DNA from: Planctomycetaceae bacterium
GTDB taxonomy: Bacteria > Planctomycetota > Planctomycetia > Pirellulales > Pirellulaceae
Reading direction: 5' to 3'
Assembly: GCA_024642205.1 (NCBI GenBank)
Contig: JAHEBQ010000064.1
Span: 1 to 37,452 of the forward strand
DNA: 37,452 nt
Shown: positions 17,238-25,318 of the stretch, piece after piece
Numbering within the stretch: position 1 is the first letter of the stretch
Layout: the number at the start of each line of letters is the position of its first letter
Program-made: the position numbers and the translations under genes
The notes under the pieces: model-generated
Told to the model about the DNA's origin: nothing
Databases searched by the model: none
The model's input: only the letters and a program-made list of their open reading frames with translations

Positions 17238-18215
17238 CTACTCTTCGAATCGCTTGCCTTGCCATGAATCGCGACGTTCGAATTCTTCATCAACGGCCTT
17301 CAGTACCGCCGGCTTATCGAGACACCAGGCTGGACCAACAAAATAATCTCCGGGTGCCTCGCCGCTAATTCGCTCGACCACCATCGTCGTTGGAAGCCGT
17401 TCGAGAAAATCGACCAGCGTCGACACATATTCATCTCGCTGCATCAAAACGACTTCTCCCGAGCGCACTTGATCGGCCAGTGGTGTTTTGTCGACGGCGT
17501 AAAGATTGTGAAGTTTGACGGCATCGAGTCCACAGGCAGCCACCTCGCGGGCGGTCTCCATCATGTCCAGGTGAGACTCGCCCGGTAGCCCCAACATGAT
17601 GTGAGCACAGATTTCGAATCCTCGTCCGTGACTACGTTCCATGGCGTCAACGAAGGAATCATGGTTGTCACCCCGATTCATCCAGTCCAATGATTTTTGG
17701 TGTATTGTCTGCAATCCGTATTCGACGGTCAGAGGCACCTTTTGCCCAAACTCCTCCAGCAAATCCAGGACGTCGTCTGGTACACAGTCCTGTCTTGTCC
17801 CAATCGCCAACGCAACGACATCAGGATGGGAGATTGCCGTTTCATAAAGCGGCCTCAAAACGTCGACGGGTGCGTAAGTATTGGTCGCCGGCTGGAAATA
17901 AGCCATGAAATGATTGCACTTGTAGCGACGTTTGAGCCGGGAGATCCCTTCTTCCATCTGGTCGAGAATATTCTGCTTCGGCAGCCGGCGACTGGGGCTG
18001 AAGCTGCGATTATCACAAAAAGTACATCCCCCGGTTGCCACCGTACCGTCGACATTCGGGCACGTGAATCCGGCGTCGAGGCTGACCCGTTGGACACGAT
18101 GCCCGAAAACCTTCCTCAGATAGTAATTATATCCAAAATACCGCAATCCGTCGGATCTCCAGTCCATTTCTTCGCGGCTGTGAGTGCCGTATTTAGTTGA
18201 CGTCAAAGTACTCAC
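17238..18215 (-). CDS. YhcC-type radical SAM protein (TIGR01212 family)
   Basis: The protein has 325 residues from a GTG at 18215; an ATG at 18167 gives 309 residues, the length I recall for E. coli YhcC, and is a real alternative. The cluster motif is CPNVDGTVATGGCTFC (C52, C64, C67), the CX11CX2C arrangement of this family rather than the usual CX3CX2C. It should hold a 4Fe-4S cluster that splits S-adenosylmethionine. Following segments are FMAYFQPATNTYAP, IGTRQDCV, VEYGLQTIHQKSLDWMNRGD and HIMLGLPGES, which form the radical SAM barrel. The family's substrate is unproven, and I assign none. It is divergent from the FHA gene. Confidence 0.92.
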   Translation of the reverse strand: MSTLTSTKYGTHSREEMDWRSDGLRYFGYNYYLRKVFGHRVQRVSLDAGFTCPNVDGTVATGGCTFCDNRSFSPSRRLPKQNILDQMEEGISRLKRRYKCNHFMAYFQPATNTYAPVDVLRPLYETAISHPDVVALAIGTRQDCVPDDVLDLLEEFGQKVPLTVEYGLQTIHQKSLDWMNRGDNHDSFVDAMERSHGRGFEICAHIMLGLPGESHLDMMETAREVAACGLDAVKLHNLYAVDKTPLADQVRSGEVVLMQRDEYVSTLVDFLERLPTTMVVERISGEAPGDYFVGPAWCLDKPAVLKAVDEEFERRDSWQGKRFEE

Positions 18216-18332
18216 CGAATAGAGTTAGAAGTATTGCTCGAGGATTTTTTCAGGCCGATTTTTTCCTGGTTTTATTCCCCATCATTTTGGGGCGGATACT
18301 TCCCTTTGTACAGCGCGAATTCATTTTGCGCA

Positions 18333-18746
18333 ATGACCATGTATGGTGAACTCGTACCCGTCGGCGGTGGTGACCCAATCCCACTGATGAAAAAGCGACT
18401 CCGTGTCGGCCGGCGTGAGGGTTGTGATATTGTCTTGAATTATGGAAACGTCTCAGGCCATCATTGCTTGCTTGAGATCGAAGAAGGCTATTGGTTCGTT
18501 CGCGATTTGCGGTCCCGAAACGGTGTCAAAATCAATGGCAAACGAATCATGGTGGGCGTTCGGCGGCGGCTCGACCCAGACGTTGAGTTGACCATCGCCA
18601 AGCACAAGTTTGACCTCCGGTACAATCCAACGGCACTCGGCGCCTATGGAACGCCTCCTCAGGACGAACAACTGGATGACATGTTCCAGGAATCATTGTT
18701 GGATCGGGCAGGTTTAAAACGCAGCGACAAAGACAAGAAGAAGTAG
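18333..18746 (+). CDS. FHA-domain protein
   Basis: The protein has 137 residues from the ATG at 18333; an upstream TTG at 18234 in the same frame has no site and gives a poor N-terminus. The forkhead-associated domain spans residues about 5-100 with its three motif groups: VGRREGCDI (GR), VSGHHCLLEI (SxxH) and LRSRNGVKING (N-G). FHA domains bind phosphothreonine peptides, so it should act as a reader for a Ser/Thr kinase. Residues 101-137 are a short, charged tail ending DKDKKK. No kinase lies in the window. It precedes dnaK by 388 bp, but the sigma-54 element separates the two. Confidence 0.9.
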   Translation: MTMYGELVPVGGGDPIPLMKKRLRVGRREGCDIVLNYGNVSGHHCLLEIEEGYWFVRDLRSRNGVKINGKRIMVGVRRRLDPDVELTIAKHKFDLRYNPTALGAYGTPPQDEQLDDMFQESLLDRAGLKRSDKDKKK

Positions 18747-18874
18747 AACTGTTAAACGGTGGCTTGTTCTTGTTGATGCCAGACGATCTGCGACTCGTTG
18801 CGCAGGTCTTGTCCAGAAAATACCTTGCTTCCCGTCTGCCGTACATCTCGACCAGTATGGGATCCACGTCCTTG

Positions 18875-18895
18875 TGACAATTTGGCAGATTGTCA
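18875..18895. promoter_or_regulatory. Inverted repeat, candidate activator site 1
   Basis: TGACAAT (18875-18881), spacer of 7, ATTGTCA (18889-18895): perfect 7-bp arms. Its centre lies about 108 bp upstream of the -24 GG of the dnaK sigma-54 element, within the usual range of an enhancer-binding-protein site. Confidence 0.55.
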
Positions 18896-18898
18896 GAT

Positions 18899-18925
18899 TT
18901 CGCACGTCAGGAAACCGGGTGCGAA
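18899..18925. promoter_or_regulatory. Inverted repeat, candidate activator site 2
   Basis: TTCGCAC (18899-18905), spacer of 13, GTGCGAA (18919-18925): perfect 7-bp arms, just downstream of site 1. The sequence differs from site 1, so a second factor, or an RNA hairpin, is possible. Confidence 0.45.
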
Positions 18926-18990
18926 CGTGACTGATTCTTCCAATGCCGCCTAATACCGCAGATTCGCGCATATTTTGGCGGTCTTCTTGA

Positions 18991-19007
18991 TTGGCACGGA
19001 CTTTGCA
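18991..19007 (+). promoter_or_regulatory. Sigma-54 (-24/-12) promoter of dnaK
   Basis: TTGGCACG-GACT-TTGC-A matches the RpoN consensus TGGCACG-N4-TTGC[A/T] at every position. GG at 18993-18994 and GC at 19005-19006 have the invariant spacing. A start site about 12 bases after the GC would give a leader of roughly 115 nt before dnaK. Confidence 0.8.
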
Positions 19008-19134
19008 AAAACAACGATTCAACGGCACTTCACGCTGTCCAACGGGCAGGTGCCTATTTACCCAAAAACGCAGATCAAGTCGGCGAAGTCCGTAGGATTT
19101 GATCACATTCATAACTAAATGACAGGAGAGCAAA

Positions 19135-21051
19135 ATGGCTCAAGGCGAAAAAATCATCGGAATCGACCTCGGGACAACCAACTCCGTTGTCGCCGTCATG
19201 GACGGCAACGAGCCAACGGTTATCGCGAATCAGGAAGGTGACCGAACGACTCCCAGCGTCATTGCCTTCGTAGATGGGGGCGAGACGATTGTCGGTGCAC
19301 CGGCTCGAAATCAACGTGTGACCAACCCGACCCGCACGATCTATTCGGTCAAACGATTCATGGGACGGCGCCACAGTGAAGTTGCGTCAGAAGAAAAAAT
19401 GATCCCCTACGAGATCAAGGGTGGCGCGGATGAGTATGTCAAAATCGGAATCGGCGACAAAGAATATACGCCACAGGAAATTTCGGCAAAGACGTTGCGC
19501 AAGCTCAAAGAAGCAGCCGAGTCCTATCTCGGTCATAAAGTGAACAAGGCCGTGATCACGGTCCCAGCTTACTTTAACGATGCGCAGCGGCAGGCAACCA
19601 AAGACGCGGGTCAAATCGCCGGTCTCGAAGTTGCCCGGATCATCAACGAGCCGACGGCCGCAGCGATGGCTTATGGTCTCGACAAGGCGCAAAAGGAACA
19701 AAAAATTGTCGTTTTCGACCTGGGTGGTGGAACCTTTGACGTTTCCGTGCTGGAACTCAACGACGACGACGGAATGAAAGTCTTCGAGGTGATCAGCACT
19801 AGTGGTGATACACACCTCGGTGGAGACGATTTCGATGAACTTCTGATCCACCATGTTGCGGATGAGTTCAAGAAATCCACCGGAGTTGATCTTCGCAAGG
19901 ACACGATGGCGCTGCAGCGACTGCAAGAAGCCTGTGAAAAAGCCAAAAAGGAACTCAGCTCGGCTCAGTCAACCGACATCAACTTGCCGTTCATCACCGC
20001 AGACGCAAGCGGACCCAAACACTTGCAGATGAATATTTCGCGAGCCAAATTCGAAGAACTGGTCGATCCGCTCGTCGAACGTTGTAAAACTCCCGTTCAA
20101 CAGGCCCTTAAGGATGCCAAGCTTTCGCCTTCCGATATTGACGAAATCGTTCTGGTTGGTGGATCGACTCGGGTTCCCAAAGTCCAGGCAATGGTAAAGG
20201 CAATTTTTGGCAAAGAACCACACAAGGGTGTCAACCCTGATGAAGTGGTGGCGATCGGTGCCGCGATTCAAGGTTCCGTTCTGGCAGGCGACCGAAAAGA
20301 CGTTTTGCTGCTTGACGTTACTCCCTTGACGCTGGGTATCGAAACCGAAGGTGGTGTGCTGACAGCGCTGGTCGAGCGAAACACAACGATTCCGACCGAA
20401 AAGAAACAAACGTTCAGCACCGCTGCCGACAACCAGACGGCGGTTACGATCCAGGTATTCCAGGGCGAACGGAAAATGGCCGCCAACAATCGTCTGCTTG
20501 GCAAGTTCGACTTGACCGGAATCCCACCGGCCCCGCGAGGCGTTCCCCAGGTCGAAGTCAAATTTGACATCGACCAGAACGGAATCCTGAATGTTTCGGC
20601 CAAGGACCTGGGTTCTGGTAAAGAAGCCAATGTTGAAATCAAGGAATCATCCGGTCTTTCGGAAGACGAAATCAACAAGATGAAAACCGACGCAGAAATG
20701 AACGCGGAAGAAGATCGTAAACAGTATGAACTGGTCACCGCTCGCAACGAAGGCGAGACCATGGTTTACCAGGTCGAAAAAATGATGAAGGAAAACGTGG
20801 AGAAGCTCAAAGACAGTGATCGCGAACCACTTGAGGCGGCGATTGGAAAAGTCCGCGAAGCCGCCAAAGGGGTTGATACCGACGCCATCAAGTCGGCCGT
20901 CAAGGAACTTGAGCAAGCTTCCCATGCAATGAGCGCTGCGATGTATGCCAACGCAACCGAAAGCAAGACTCCGGAAACTGCGGGTGCCACCGCGGATTCC
21001 TCCGGTGCGGAAGACGATGCGATCGACGCAGAATTCGAAGTCAAGGACTAG
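19135..21051 (+). CDS. dnaK: Chaperone DnaK (Hsp70)
   Basis: The 638-residue protein is full length. The ATPase domain has GIDLGTTNS at the start, VPAYFNDAQRQATKDAG, NEPTAAAMAYG, the phosphate loop DLGGGTFDVS and VGGSTRVPKVQ. The linker DVLLLDVTPLTLGIE leads into the peptide-binding domain (NQTAVTIQVFQGER, LLGKFDLTGIPPAPRG). The lid ends in the usual DDAIDAEFEVKD tail that contacts co-chaperones. It holds unfolded proteins under ATP control with DnaJ and GrpE; neither is encoded here. AGGAG lies 6 bases before the ATG. Transcription probably starts at the sigma-54 element upstream and stops at the terminator at 21109. It stands as a single gene, unlike the grpE-dnaK-dnaJ arrangement of many bacteria. 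Confidence 0.98.
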   Translation: MAQGEKIIGIDLGTTNSVVAVMDGNEPTVIANQEGDRTTPSVIAFVDGGETIVGAPARNQRVTNPTRTIYSVKRFMGRRHSEVASEEKMIPYEIKGGADEYVKIGIGDKEYTPQEISAKTLRKLKEAAESYLGHKVNKAVITVPAYFNDAQRQATKDAGQIAGLEVARIINEPTAAAMAYGLDKAQKEQKIVVFDLGGGTFDVSVLELNDDDGMKVFEVISTSGDTHLGGDDFDELLIHHVADEFKKSTGVDLRKDTMALQRLQEACEKAKKELSSAQSTDINLPFITADASGPKHLQMNISRAKFEELVDPLVERCKTPVQQALKDAKLSPSDIDEIVLVGGSTRVPKVQAMVKAIFGKEPHKGVNPDEVVAIGAAIQGSVLAGDRKDVLLLDVTPLTLGIETEGGVLTALVERNTTIPTEKKQTFSTAADNQTAVTIQVFQGERKMAANNRLLGKFDLTGIPPAPRGVPQVEVKFDIDQNGILNVSAKDLGSGKEANVEIKESSGLSEDEINKMKTDAEMNAEEDRKQYELVTARNEGETMVYQVEKMMKENVEKLKDSDREPLEAAIGKVREAAKGVDTDAIKSAVKELEQASHAMSAAMYANATESKTPETAGATADSSGAEDDAIDAEFEVKD

Positions 21052-21108
21052 GCAGGTTGCACCGCGAATTCCCGCATGTGGATTTCCCGGTTAACGTTTA
21101 CTCATTAG

Positions 21109-21137
21109 GGAGCAGTCGCTGACTGCTCCTTTTTTTT
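21109..21137 (+). terminator. Rho-independent terminator of dnaK
   Basis: Stem GGAGCAGTC (21109-21117) with GACTGCTCC (21121-21129), loop GCT, followed by eight T. It should separate dnaK from clpB and make clpB depend on its own promoter. Confidence 0.93.
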
Positions 21138-21189
21138 GGGGGCGAAGGTTGATGCCTAACCGGTACGTAACACTCCAGCGACCAAAATT

Positions 21190-21240
21190 GGACTTTTAGA
21201 TGTCGTTTTGTTTCGGGGCCGAGGCTGTTGATAAAAGTCC
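21190..21240. repeat. Long-spaced inverted repeat upstream of clpB
   Basis: GGACTTTTA (21190-21198) and TAAAAGTCC (21232-21240) are perfect 9-bp arms enclosing 33 nt, with TCGG-GG-CCGA inside. It lies 72-122 bp upstream of the clpB sigma-54-like element. It may bind an activator or fold in RNA. Confidence 0.4.
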
Positions 21241-21311
21241 GCAAGGGACCCAGATTTTCAATGGGCAATCCACTGGCCAGGCATTTTATCAATTTCCAAT
21301 TTCCGGCAAGA

Positions 21312-21328
21312 TTGGCACGCAATTAGCT
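21312..21328 (+). promoter_or_regulatory. Sigma-54-like promoter of clpB
   Basis: TTGGCACG-CAAT-TAGC-T keeps the whole -24 element and the GG-N10-GC spacing; the -12 element has A in place of one T (TAGC for TTGC). A start near 21339 would give a leader of about 55 nt. Confidence 0.6.
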
Positions 21329-21393
21329 CTACTTCTTAGTACGCAGGTGACTTTGTCATATCGTCGAAAGCGAACCGTAACGAAGGAAAAAAC

Positions 21394-24036
21394 ATGTCGT
21401 TCCGATTTGAAAAACTAACCACCAAGGCCCAGGAAGCAATTGCCAACGCGCAAACGATGGCAGGCTCAAAAGGGCACGCTGAAATCACGCCTCTGCATGT
21501 ACTGGCAGCACTCCTGGGTGAGACCGACGGGATAGTGCGCCCATTGGTAGAGAAAACCGGTGCCCCGCTCGATCAACTTGTCGGGATGGTCGAATCCGAA
21601 CTGGGACGATTGCCCAGCTCGTCCGGCGGCAGTTCACCGAATCCCAGTCGCGATCTGCAGAAAGTCTTCGAAGCTGCTTCGCAATCTGCCAACACCATGC
21701 AGGACGAATTCATTTCGACCGAGCACTTGCTCCTGGGATTGGTCAAGTCAGGGGGACAAGTCCAACGCGTGCTTGACTTGAACGCCGTCAATGAAAAATC
21801 AATTCTGGAAGCACTCAAATCTGTTCGTGGCTCCAATCGCGTAACGGATCAAAATCCGGAGGGCAAATACCAGGCGCTGGAGAAATACTGTATCGACCTC
21901 GTTGCTCTTGCCCAGACAGGAAAACTTGACCCGGTTATCGGTCGCGATGAAGAAATCCGCCGTGTTATCCAGGTCTTGTCCCGCCGCACGAAAAACAACC
22001 CGGTCTTGATCGGTAATCCGGGCGTTGGAAAAACTGCGATCGCCGAAGGCCTGGCCCTTCGAATCGTCCACAACGACGTTCCGCAGAGCTTGCGAGACAA
22101 ACGGGTGATGGCGCTGGACATGGGTGCTTTGATTGCAGGCGCCAAATTCAGGGGCGAGTTTGAAGACCGTTTGAAATCCGTCCTCAAGGAAGTCACGACC
22201 GCCGCCGGCCAAATTGTGCTGTTCATCGACGAACTACACACCGTTATCGGAGCCGGGGCGGCCGAAGGGGGCAGCGACGCAGCCAACCTGCTTAAGCCCG
22301 CCCTTGCACGTGGCGAACTGCATTGTATCGGCGCCACGACGCTGGACGAATATCGCAAATACATCGAAAAGGATGCCGCGCTCGAGCGGCGTTTCCAACC
22401 CGTGTTTGTTGGCGAGCCAACTGTCGAAGATACGATCTCGATCCTGCGCGGCCTCAAGCAACGCTATGAAACTCATCACGGTGTTCAGATAAAGGATTCC
22501 GCATTGGTTGCCGCTGCACAGCTATCCAATCGCTATATTACCGACCGGTTTCTGCCGGACAAAGCGATCGATCTGGTTGACGAAGCCGCGTCCCGTCTGG
22601 CGATGGAAATGGACAGCGTCCCGGAAGAACTCGACATTGTTCAACGCCGACTAACGCAACTGGAATTGGCTGCTCGCCAGTTGGCGGACGAAAACGACGA
22701 GAACGTCAAGTCTCGGCTGGAAGCCGTTCAGGCAGAAATGGAAGAAAAACGACGCGAGTTGGCCAGCCTCCGCGAACAATGGGAATCGGAAAAACTCGGC
22801 ATGACAGGTGTTCAAAATGTACGTGAAAACCTGGCCAAGGTTGAACTTGAGTTTGATCGACTCGATTCCTCGATCAAAACCAACCAGTCGTCCGGGATGC
22901 CCGTCGCCGAAGACGACTATCGCAGGCTTTACGAGCTCGACACGCAACGCAAACAGCTGCACCAGCAGATTGCGGCTGCCGAAGTCAGGGAAGCCGCACT
23001 CGACGAGTCCGATCAACCGCAAAAAAAACGCCTGCTCAGCGAGATGGTTACCGAAGACGAGATCGCCGAAGTCGTCAGCGCCTGGACGGGAGTCCCGGTC
23101 AGTCGCATGCTGGAAACCGAGCGAGCAAAATTGCTGGTGATGGAAGAACGGCTTCACCAGCGTGTTGTCGGCCAGGATGAAGCGATCACGGCGGTTAGCA
23201 ACGCGGTTCGCCGCAGCCGTAGTGGGCTCCAGGATCCCAATCGCCCCATCGGATCATTCATGTTCCTGGGGCCAACCGGCGTAGGTAAGACCGAAGTCTG
23301 CAAGGCACTTGCCGAAATCATGTTCAACGACCAGGACGCCATGATCCGAATCGACATGAGCGAATTCATGGAACGTCACAGCGTGAGTCGGTTGATCGGC
23401 GCGCCTCCCGGATACGTGGGTTACGACGAAGGTGGAAAGCTGACCGAAGCCGTCCGACGGCGTCCGTACAGTGTGGTCCTCCTTGACGAAATCGAAAAGG
23501 CGCACGACGACGTTTACAATATCCTGCTGCAACTGCTCGATGATGGCCGGTTGACCGACAATCACGGGCACACCGTCGACTTCACCAACACGATTGTGGT
23601 CATGACCAGCAACGTCGGCAGCCAGATTATCCAGAAGATTACCGAAGAACACGGAACCATCGAACAGCTGCAATCCGCCGTCGAACAGGCACTGCGTGCC
23701 CGATTCGCTCCGGAACTGCTTAACCGGATCGATGAAAAAATCGTCTTTCGAACACTGGACGAAGTTCAAATCCGCAAAATCGTCGATCTCCAGCTGGACA
23801 TTCTGGCAAAACGGGTCTTCGAACTCGGCTGGAACCTGGTCGTAACCGAAGCCGCGCGTGTGGCGATCGCCGACGAGGGATTCGACCCGCAATACGGGGC
23901 CCGACCGCTCAAGCGCGTCATCCAACAGCGCGTCGAGAACCCGCTGGCATCCGAGTTGCTTCGGATCGGAGAACGGGACGGCGACAGGACGATGACCGTG
24001 GACTATGACGGAACAGGTTTCGTGTTCTCGGAATAG
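21394..24036 (+). CDS. clpB: Disaggregase ClpB (Hsp100)
   Basis: The 880-residue protein has the full ClpB plan. The Clp N-domain spans 1-145 (SFRFEKLTTKAQEAIANAQ). The first AAA domain has Walker A GNPGVGKT (207-214) and Walker B VLFIDELHT. A coiled-coil middle domain (about 410-540, rich in Glu, Arg and Leu) marks ClpB rather than ClpA or ClpC. The second AAA domain has Walker A GPTGVGKT (626-633), the pore loop GYVGYDEGG and Walker B VVLLDEIEKAH. No ClpP-binding loop is seen. It forms a hexamer that threads aggregated protein, working with DnaK. AAGGA lies before the ATG. It is adjacent to dnaK but separated by a strong terminator, so it has its own promoter. No terminator was found in 24037-24220. 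Confidence 0.98.
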   Translation: MSFRFEKLTTKAQEAIANAQTMAGSKGHAEITPLHVLAALLGETDGIVRPLVEKTGAPLDQLVGMVESELGRLPSSSGGSSPNPSRDLQKVFEAASQSANTMQDEFISTEHLLLGLVKSGGQVQRVLDLNAVNEKSILEALKSVRGSNRVTDQNPEGKYQALEKYCIDLVALAQTGKLDPVIGRDEEIRRVIQVLSRRTKNNPVLIGNPGVGKTAIAEGLALRIVHNDVPQSLRDKRVMALDMGALIAGAKFRGEFEDRLKSVLKEVTTAAGQIVLFIDELHTVIGAGAAEGGSDAANLLKPALARGELHCIGATTLDEYRKYIEKDAALERRFQPVFVGEPTVEDTISILRGLKQRYETHHGVQIKDSALVAAAQLSNRYITDRFLPDKAIDLVDEAASRLAMEMDSVPEELDIVQRRLTQLELAARQLADENDENVKSRLEAVQAEMEEKRRELASLREQWESEKLGMTGVQNVRENLAKVELEFDRLDSSIKTNQSSGMPVAEDDYRRLYELDTQRKQLHQQIAAAEVREAALDESDQPQKKRLLSEMVTEDEIAEVVSAWTGVPVSRMLETERAKLLVMEERLHQRVVGQDEAITAVSNAVRRSRSGLQDPNRPIGSFMFLGPTGVGKTEVCKALAEIMFNDQDAMIRIDMSEFMERHSVSRLIGAPPGYVGYDEGGKLTEAVRRRPYSVVLLDEIEKAHDDVYNILLQLLDDGRLTDNHGHTVDFTNTIVVMTSNVGSQIIQKITEEHGTIEQLQSAVEQALRARFAPELLNRIDEKIVFRTLDEVQIRKIVDLQLDILAKRVFELGWNLVVTEAARVAIADEGFDPQYGARPLKRVIQQRVENPLASELLRIGERDGDRTMTVDYDGTGFVFSE

Positions 24037-24220
24037 AATTCCGCCGAGAATTGTATGTGACGGTCTGGCTCGGACTTTGCTTGGCTGCCAATCAAGAAAA
24101 TCAGAATCGTCGCCACTCCGACCCCGCTAACGCCGTCGGGTGCGCTCGTTCATCGTCCCACGGCGAAAGACCGCTGTGCGATTGCTGGCTGTGGAAACCT
24201 GATCACCGTCAGCCGTTGCT

Positions 24221-24457
24221 TCAGACCTCCCGTTGACTCAGACTGGACGCAATCCGCGCTGCAGCCGTCATCCTGACCAGGCCGATGCCGGCCCGAAACA
24301 CGATCGCTGCCGGCAGCGAAAGCGCCATTGCTTCAAACACGTTGCGGTTCAGTGCCAACACTAAAACGACGCCGATCAAGGCCAAACCGACCAGTGTGAT
24401 AAGCCAGCCCACAAACTCCCTAATTGCCATCCACATCGCATTCTCGCAAAAAAGCAT
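24221..24457 (-). CDS. Small membrane protein at the end of the MoxR/DUF58 operon
   Basis: The protein has 78 residues from the ATG at 24457; starts at 24436 and 24430 are also possible because ATG codons follow closely. It has two predicted membrane segments, GWLITLVGLALIGVVLVLAL and ALSLPAAIVFRAGIGLV, and an Arg/Ser-rich end. No known domain. It follows the 251-residue membrane protein by about 70 bp on the same strand, so it is probably the last gene of the operon. Confidence 0.6.
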   Translation of the reverse strand: MLFCENAMWMAIREFVGWLITLVGLALIGVVLVLALNRNVFEAMALSLPAAIVFRAGIGLVRMTAAARIASSLSQREV

Positions 24458-24527
24458 CAACGGAATTAACTCACCAAAGCCATGCGGCTTGATCCAACAA
24501 CTCTGCTACCAGCAACTGGAACTACTG

Positions 24528-25283
24528 CTACGTCCGAATGTTGCGGGAACGGATTTTCAATCGTCGTGACTCGACCGGAAACTGGTCAACCCAAAACTCG
24601 CCTGCGATCATGCTCCGCACCTGGATATCAGCCTGCTCTGGTTCCATTCGCCACCTCATCAACAGGGCAATGACGCTGCGACAGACAAACCAGAAAAAAA
24701 ACAAAAAGAATGTGATGAATATTAATCTGGCGGCAGGTGGCGTAATCCAATAGCGTCGCGTCGAGCTACCATCATGCGGAATCAGGAAAAGCAATGCCGT
24801 TGCTCCGAGCACGGCCACGGGAATCAGCCACCAACGCCCACCCAACATGGAAGGGAACGCGAATCGCAACTCCCGGTCTGCCATAGCCGGTTTTCCCAGA
24901 TCCGGATGAAATGCACGAATGAACTTGGCCAATTCCAGGAAACGAAAACAGAGTCCGGAAAACACGATCGCTACACCGGCAAACAGCAGGTCCATCCAAA
25001 TGAGGTTGACTGGCTGGATCGGTGAGTAGGGGGCAAATGCAAATCTCAGCAATACCAGCGTGGCTATTACCAGGTAGATCGACCAACCCGCTTTGAACCA
25101 GATCCCGATCAGAAACAACGCCACCACCATCGTCAGGCTGAAAATATTCAGGTTCTCGAACTGAATCAACCAGAGCCCGAAGATTCCGGCAGCAATTCCA
25201 AGCGTGGCCAGCGTCTGACGGGGAGCCAACCGGAAGGGGCTTTGTATTGCCCGGCGATTTCGAGGAGTTGAAGTGGTTTCCAT
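24528..25283 (-). CDS. Polytopic membrane protein of the MoxR/DUF58 operon
   Basis: The protein has 251 residues and about six membrane segments: TLATLGIAAGIFGLWLI, FSLTMVVALFLIGIWF, SIYLVIATLVLLRF, IWMDLLFAGVAIVFSGLCF, WWLIPVAVLGATALLFL and LIFITFFLFFFWFVCRSV. The N-terminus is basic and the C-terminus is a soluble tail of about 40 residues. AAGGTG lies about 9 bases before the ATG. No family is recognised. It begins 35 bp after the DUF58 gene stops, so the two are co-transcribed, which suggests a membrane partner for the MoxR-DUF58 pair. Confidence 0.8.
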   Translation of the reverse strand: METTSTPRNRRAIQSPFRLAPRQTLATLGIAAGIFGLWLIQFENLNIFSLTMVVALFLIGIWFKAGWSIYLVIATLVLLRFAFAPYSPIQPVNLIWMDLLFAGVAIVFSGLCFRFLELAKFIRAFHPDLGKPAMADRELRFAFPSMLGGRWWLIPVAVLGATALLFLIPHDGSSTRRYWITPPAARLIFITFFLFFFWFVCRSVIALLMRWRMEPEQADIQVRSMIAGEFWVDQFPVESRRLKIRSRNIRT

Positions 25284-25318
25284 TAAATTTCACCTTGCCC
25301 ATTGTTTTTTCGGATTCG

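Larger units (their letters stand above)
18747..19134. other. Regulatory region upstream of dnaK
   Basis: 388 bp without a gene. It contains two perfect inverted repeats and a sigma-54-type promoter, listed separately, and the dnaK ribosome site AGGAG at 19124-19128. No CIRCE element (TTAGCACTC-N9-GAGTGCTAA) is present. Confidence 0.75.
21052..21393. other. dnaK-clpB intergenic region
   Basis: 342 bp without a gene. It holds the dnaK terminator, a long-range inverted repeat (21190-21240) and a sigma-54-like element (21312-21328), all listed separately. TGAC-TTT-GTCA at 21348-21358 lies in the clpB leader. Confidence 0.7.

Noticed and set aside
18747..19134. CIRCE operator before dnaK
   Set aside because: I searched the region for TTAGCACTC-N9-GAGTGCTAA and found no half-site.
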